16,196 nucleotides of DNA. Origin: Actinobacteria bacterium 13_2_20CM_68_14. Its GTDB lineage: Bacteria > Actinomycetota > Thermoleophilia > Gaiellales > Gaiellaceae. The notes below the pieces were generated by a model. The model was not told where the DNA came from and searched no databases. It was given only the letters and a program-made list of their open reading frames with translations. Positions 13,154-16,196 of the stretch are shown here, piece by piece. Position 1 is the stretch's first letter. Each line of letters begins with the position of its first letter. The DNA lies in the NCBI GenBank assembly GCA_001914705.1, contig MNDB01000057.1, positions 2,175 to 18,370 of the forward strand, written 5' to 3'. Both the position numbers and the translations under genes were made by a program.

Positions 13154-14827
13154 ATGAGCCGCCCCGCGATCTCGCTGCCGCCGGAGCCCCGAAACGAGCC
13201 CGTCAAGGACTACGCGCCGGGCTCTCCGGAGCGCGCAGAGCTGCAGAAGCGCCTGCGCGAGCTCGAGCGTGACCGGATCGAGATCCCCCTGGTGATCGGC
13301 GGCCAGGACGTCAAGACGGCGGAGACCTTCGAGGCCGTGATGCCTCACCGCAAGAGCCACGTCCTCGCCGACGTGCACTCGGGCGGACCCGCCGAAGTCG
13401 AGCAGGCGATCGCCGCCGCCCGCGAGGCGCGCCACGACTGGGCCCACATGCCGTGGGAGGACCGTGCCGCGATCTTCCTGCGCGCCGCCGAGCTGCTCGC
13501 AGGCCCCTGGCGCTCGACACTGAACGCTGCGACGATGCTCGGCCAGTCGAAGACTGCGCACCAGGCCGAGATCGACGCCGCCTGCGAGCTGACCGACTTC
13601 TGGCGCTTCAACGTCGACTTCATGACGCGCATCTACAAGGAGCAGCCGAGCTCGGCGCCCGGCACCTGGAATCGCTTGGAGTACCGCCCGCTCGAGGGCT
13701 TCGTCTTCGCGGTGACGCCTTTCAATTTCACCGCGATTGCGGGGAACCTCCCCGCGGCACCGGCGCTGATGGGGAACACGGTCGTCTGGAAGCCGGCCTC
13801 GACGGCCGCCTTCTCCGCCTACTTCGTCATGCGCGTGCTGCAGGAGGCCGGCCTGCCGGACGGGGTCATCAACCTCGTCTACGGCTCGGGCGCGAAGATC
13901 GGCGACGCCGCACTGGCGAGCCCCGAGCTGGCCGGGATCCACTTCACCGGTTCGACCGCCGTCTTCAACTCGATGTGGAAGACGATCGGCTCCAACGTCG
14001 GCGAGTACCGAAACTACCCGCGGATCGTCGGCGAGACCGGCGGCAAGGATTTCATCGTCGCGCATCCGTCCGCAGACGTGCAGGCCGTCGCGACGGCGAT
14101 CGTCCGCGGCTCCTTCGAGTACCAGGGGCAGAAGTGCTCCGCCGCCTCGCGCGTCTACGCACCGTCGAACCTGTGGCCCGAGCTGCGCGAGCGGCTGGCG
14201 GACGAGATCAAGGAACTGAAGGTCGGCGACGTCAGCGACTTCTCCAACTTCATGGGCGCCGTCATCGATTCGAAGGCCCTCGCGACCCAGCGCGAAGCGA
14301 TCGAGGAGGCGAAGTCGGCGGCCAAGACAACGGTGCTCGTCGGCGGCGGCATCGAAGACAAGGAAGGCTTCTTCGTCGAGCCGACCGTGATCGAGACCGA
14401 GGACCCGAACTTCCGCACGATGCGCGACGAGCTCTTCGGCCCGGTCGTCACGGCCTACGTCTATCCGGAGAAGCAGTGGGACGACACGCTCGAGCTCGTC
14501 GATCGCACCGCGCCCTACGGGCTGACCGGCGCCGTCTTCGCACGCGACCGAGCGGCGATCGAGGATGCGAACGAGAAGCTCGAGTATGCGGCCGGCAATT
14601 TCTATGTCAACGACAAGCCGACCGGCGCGGTGGTCGGCCAACAGCCGTTCGGCGGCGCGCGCGCCTCGGGCACGAACGACAAGGCCGGCTCGATGTGGAA
14701 CCTGATCCGCTGGGTCTCGCCGCGGACGATCAAGGAGACCTTCGTGCCGCCGAAGGACTACCGCTACCCGTACATGGCAGAAGACGGCGCCAGCCATGAC
14801 GGCTCGGGCTCGCCCGACCGGCCCTAG
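13154..14827 (+). CDS. pruA: L-glutamate gamma-semialdehyde dehydrogenase (delta-1-pyrroline-5-carboxylate dehydrogenase)
   Basis: Oxidises glutamate semialdehyde to glutamate with NAD, the second step of proline breakdown. The 557-residue protein is a full single-domain aldehyde dehydrogenase of the ALDH4 type. It has a long N-terminal part with the PxxNEPVKDY-like start, TPFNFTAIAGN (N191), WKPAS (K213), FTGST, the general base E294 in GETGGK, the nucleophile C328 in QGQKCSA, and EPTVIET and GPVV towards the end. I chose the ATG at 13154 because the family begins just before this point. An upstream ATG at 13004 in the same frame would add 50 residues lying antisense to ogt. No proline dehydrogenase gene is in the window. 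A membrane protein gene follows after 18 bp, probably cotranscribed. Confidence 0.95.
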   Translation: MSRPAISLPPEPRNEPVKDYAPGSPERAELQKRLRELERDRIEIPLVIGGQDVKTAETFEAVMPHRKSHVLADVHSGGPAEVEQAIAAAREARHDWAHMPWEDRAAIFLRAAELLAGPWRSTLNAATMLGQSKTAHQAEIDAACELTDFWRFNVDFMTRIYKEQPSSAPGTWNRLEYRPLEGFVFAVTPFNFTAIAGNLPAAPALMGNTVVWKPASTAAFSAYFVMRVLQEAGLPDGVINLVYGSGAKIGDAALASPELAGIHFTGSTAVFNSMWKTIGSNVGEYRNYPRIVGETGGKDFIVAHPSADVQAVATAIVRGSFEYQGQKCSAASRVYAPSNLWPELRERLADEIKELKVGDVSDFSNFMGAVIDSKALATQREAIEEAKSAAKTTVLVGGGIEDKEGFFVEPTVIETEDPNFRTMRDELFGPVVTAYVYPEKQWDDTLELVDRTAPYGLTGAVFARDRAAIEDANEKLEYAAGNFYVNDKPTGAVVGQQPFGGARASGTNDKAGSMWNLIRWVSPRTIKETFVPPKDYRYPYMAEDGASHDGSGSPDRP

Positions 14828-14845
14828 ACCGGCCTGACCCCAGCG

Positions 14846-15793
14846 GTGGGCGCGGTCCTTCACGACATCCGCGTCTTCTTCAACCATCTGGCCGATGTCG
14901 GCTGGCCGTATCTCGGCGCCGCGCTCCTCTGCCAGTTCGTCAAGGTCGGCTGTGTCAGCCGCGCGTGGCGGAACATCATCGCCGCGGCCTATCCGGACTC
15001 GGTCGTCCGCTGGCGCTCTGTCTGGGGCGCGATGCTCGCGCGCGTGGGCGTCAACGCGATCGTTCCCGCCCGCGGCGGCGACGCGGTCGGGCTCTTCATC
15101 GTCAAGCGCCGGGTCGAGGGTTCGACGTATCCGACCCTCGCCTCGACGCTGATCGCGCTGACGCTGTTCGACTCGGTCGTCGCTCTCGGCTTTATCGTCT
15201 ACGCCCTCGCCAGCGGAGCGCTCCCCGGCAGCTCGGTGCTCGCGCGCCTGAGCGCGTTCGACTTCCACTGGTTCTTCGGGCACATCCGGGGAACCCTGAT
15301 CGTGATCGGCCTGATTCTGCTGATCGTGCTCTTGCTGCTCCTCTGGTTCGCGGAGCAGCTGGTCGGCTTCTGGCACCGCGTCGGGCTCGGCTTTCGGATC
15401 TTCTCCGACAAGACGGCTTACCTCCGCCGCGTCGCGGTCTGGCAGGCGGCCGACTGGTGCCTGCGGCTGACGATGATCTTCTTCTTCCTGCGGGCCTTCC
15501 ACGTGCCCGCGACGCTGCACAACGCGATCCTCGTCCAGGTAACCCAGAGCCTCGCTGTGCTGTTTCCGATCAGCCCGTCGGGCATCGGCACGGAGCAGGC
15601 GCTCCTGCTCTACACGTTCGCCGGCAAGGCGGCCAGGACGACGCTGCTGAGCTTCAGCGTCGGCATGCGCGTGACGCTGATCGTTTTCAACGCCCTTCTG
15701 GGGTTCGGAGCGATCCTGACGATGCTGCGGACACTCCATTGGCGACAGCGGGTCGAAGCGGATCGCGACGCTGTCGCAGAGCACTCACCATGA
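14846..15793 (+). CDS. Flippase-like integral membrane protein (LPG synthase transmembrane / UPF0104 type)
   Basis: A 315-residue polytopic membrane protein. Likely membrane segments: about 18-35, 56-74, 103-123, 149-168, 203-217, 226-242 and 272-294. Two loop motifs resemble those of the lysylphosphatidylglycerol-synthase transmembrane family (Pfam PF03706): NAIVPARGGDAVGLFIVKRR at 70-89 and SPSGIGTEQALLLY at 243-256. Members with only this domain have no synthase part and are thought to move or handle lipids; the substrate is unknown. GTG start with no strong ribosome site, 18 bp after pruA. The last 107 bp overlap the 3' end of the MFS gene on the other strand. Confidence 0.8.
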   Translation: MGAVLHDIRVFFNHLADVGWPYLGAALLCQFVKVGCVSRAWRNIIAAAYPDSVVRWRSVWGAMLARVGVNAIVPARGGDAVGLFIVKRRVEGSTYPTLASTLIALTLFDSVVALGFIVYALASGALPGSSVLARLSAFDFHWFFGHIRGTLIVIGLILLIVLLLLLWFAEQLVGFWHRVGLGFRIFSDKTAYLRRVAVWQAADWCLRLTMIFFFLRAFHVPATLHNAILVQVTQSLAVLFPISPSGIGTEQALLLYTFAGKAARTTLLSFSVGMRVTLIVFNALLGFGAILTMLRTLHWRQRVEADRDAVAEHSP

Positions 15794-16196
15794 CGGCGCC
15801 TGACGCCGCGAGCGCCGGGGTCGCGAGCACGACGCCCGCGGCGCGGACGCTCCACGCGTTGGCGATCGCGCCGTCCAACAGGCTCGCGAATGGGCGCAGG
15901 CCGAGAAAGGCGATGCTCCAAAGCGCCATGATCCGGCCGCGCTGCTGCTCGGCGACCCCGAGCTGGAGCCGGGTCGTCGCCGCCGTGTTCGAAGCCAGGT
16001 AGCCGAAGCCGCCCACGAACAGCAGTGCGAACCCGAGCGGCAGCCAGGGACAGACCGAGAAAGCGGCGACGCCCGCGCCGAGCAGGAACAGGGTCGCGGC
16101 CATTCGCCAGCGCGAGCCGGCCACCCGGCCCGCGACGATCAGCGCGGCGGTCACAGCGCCGGCGCCGAAGGCGCCCACGATGAAGCCGGCCCACGT
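15687..16196 (-). CDS. MFS transporter, C-terminal part (start beyond the window)
   Basis: The frame stays open to the window edge and supplies the last 170 codons. Hydrophobic helices alternate with short loops, and the GVAEQQRGRIMALWSIAF stretch matches the loop between helices 10 and 11 of the MFS_3 / EntS-like exporter group (the VPDELRGRVMSLY-type motif). Such proteins export small molecules by proton antiport; the substrate is unknown. The last about 30 residues are polar, lie antisense to the membrane protein gene and are probably a cytosolic tail. Family firm, subfamily likely. Confidence 0.82.
   Translation of the reverse strand, partial: TWAGFIVGAFGAGAVTAALIVAGRVAGSRWRMAATLFLLGAGVAAFSVCPWLPLGFALLFVGGFGYLASNTAATTRLQLGVAEQQRGRIMALWSIAFLGLRPFASLLDGAIANAWSVRAAGVVLATPALAASGAVMVSALRQRRDPLRPAVANGVSAASSGSLRTPEGR

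Noticed and set aside
13145..15784. An 879-codon open frame on the minus strand opposite pruA and the membrane protein gene.
   Set aside because: It is the complement frame of two well-supported genes. Its composition (runs of R, D, E, H, Q, no recognisable domain) is typical of a shadow frame in GC-rich DNA.

Overview
The window is very GC-rich, with genes packed end to end, many GTG and TTG starts, and a gapA-pgk-tpiA cluster beside a WhiA-type gene. That combination points to an actinobacterium. The compact enzymes and the neighbour set fit the deep-branching Thermoleophilia (Gaiella/Solirubrobacter-like) best, but this lineage call is inference and could not be checked. I see no tRNA, rRNA, CRISPR array, insertion sequence or phage gene; the content is core housekeeping.

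Left block, minus strand, positions 3036 to 1: a two-helix ion channel with RCK domains, argS (arginyl-tRNA synthetase) and glpX (class II fructose-1,6-bisphosphatase, cut by the window edge). A 20-bp gap separates the channel from a divergent DUF3467 gene. An M48 membrane metallopeptidase (minus) follows. Its 5' end overlaps that of a divergent metallophosphoesterase (plus), whose stop codon in turn overlaps that of an ECF sigma factor (minus).

Central block, minus strand, 13123 down to 5431: ogt, whiA (broken by a frameshift), then a lower-glycolysis run of gapA, pgk, a class V PLP aminotransferase, tpiA and gpmI, and then the ECF sigma gene. gapA to gpmI cover glyceraldehyde-3-phosphate to 2-phosphoglycerate plus triose isomerisation; glpX, further left, is the gluconeogenic counterpart. 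The 349-bp gap between whiA and gapA is the only sizeable non-coding stretch. It holds a promoter-like pair with an inverted repeat inside it, then a set of GC-rich hairpins ending in a T8 tract, which together look like an attenuated leader for the glycolytic operon.

Right block, plus strand from 13154: pruA (glutamate semialdehyde dehydrogenase) and a flippase-like integral membrane protein. The latter overlaps by 107 bp, tail to tail, an MFS exporter on the minus strand that runs out of the window.

Points most worth following: the whiA gene with an apparent internal deletion and frame change; the gapA leader; an ArgS without the HIGH histidines; a channel with a non-canonical selectivity filter; and a recurring arrangement of a TAnnnT box 8-9 nt before start codons that lack a Shine-Dalgarno, suggesting leaderless mRNAs. 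I did not find a clearly new multi-gene system.
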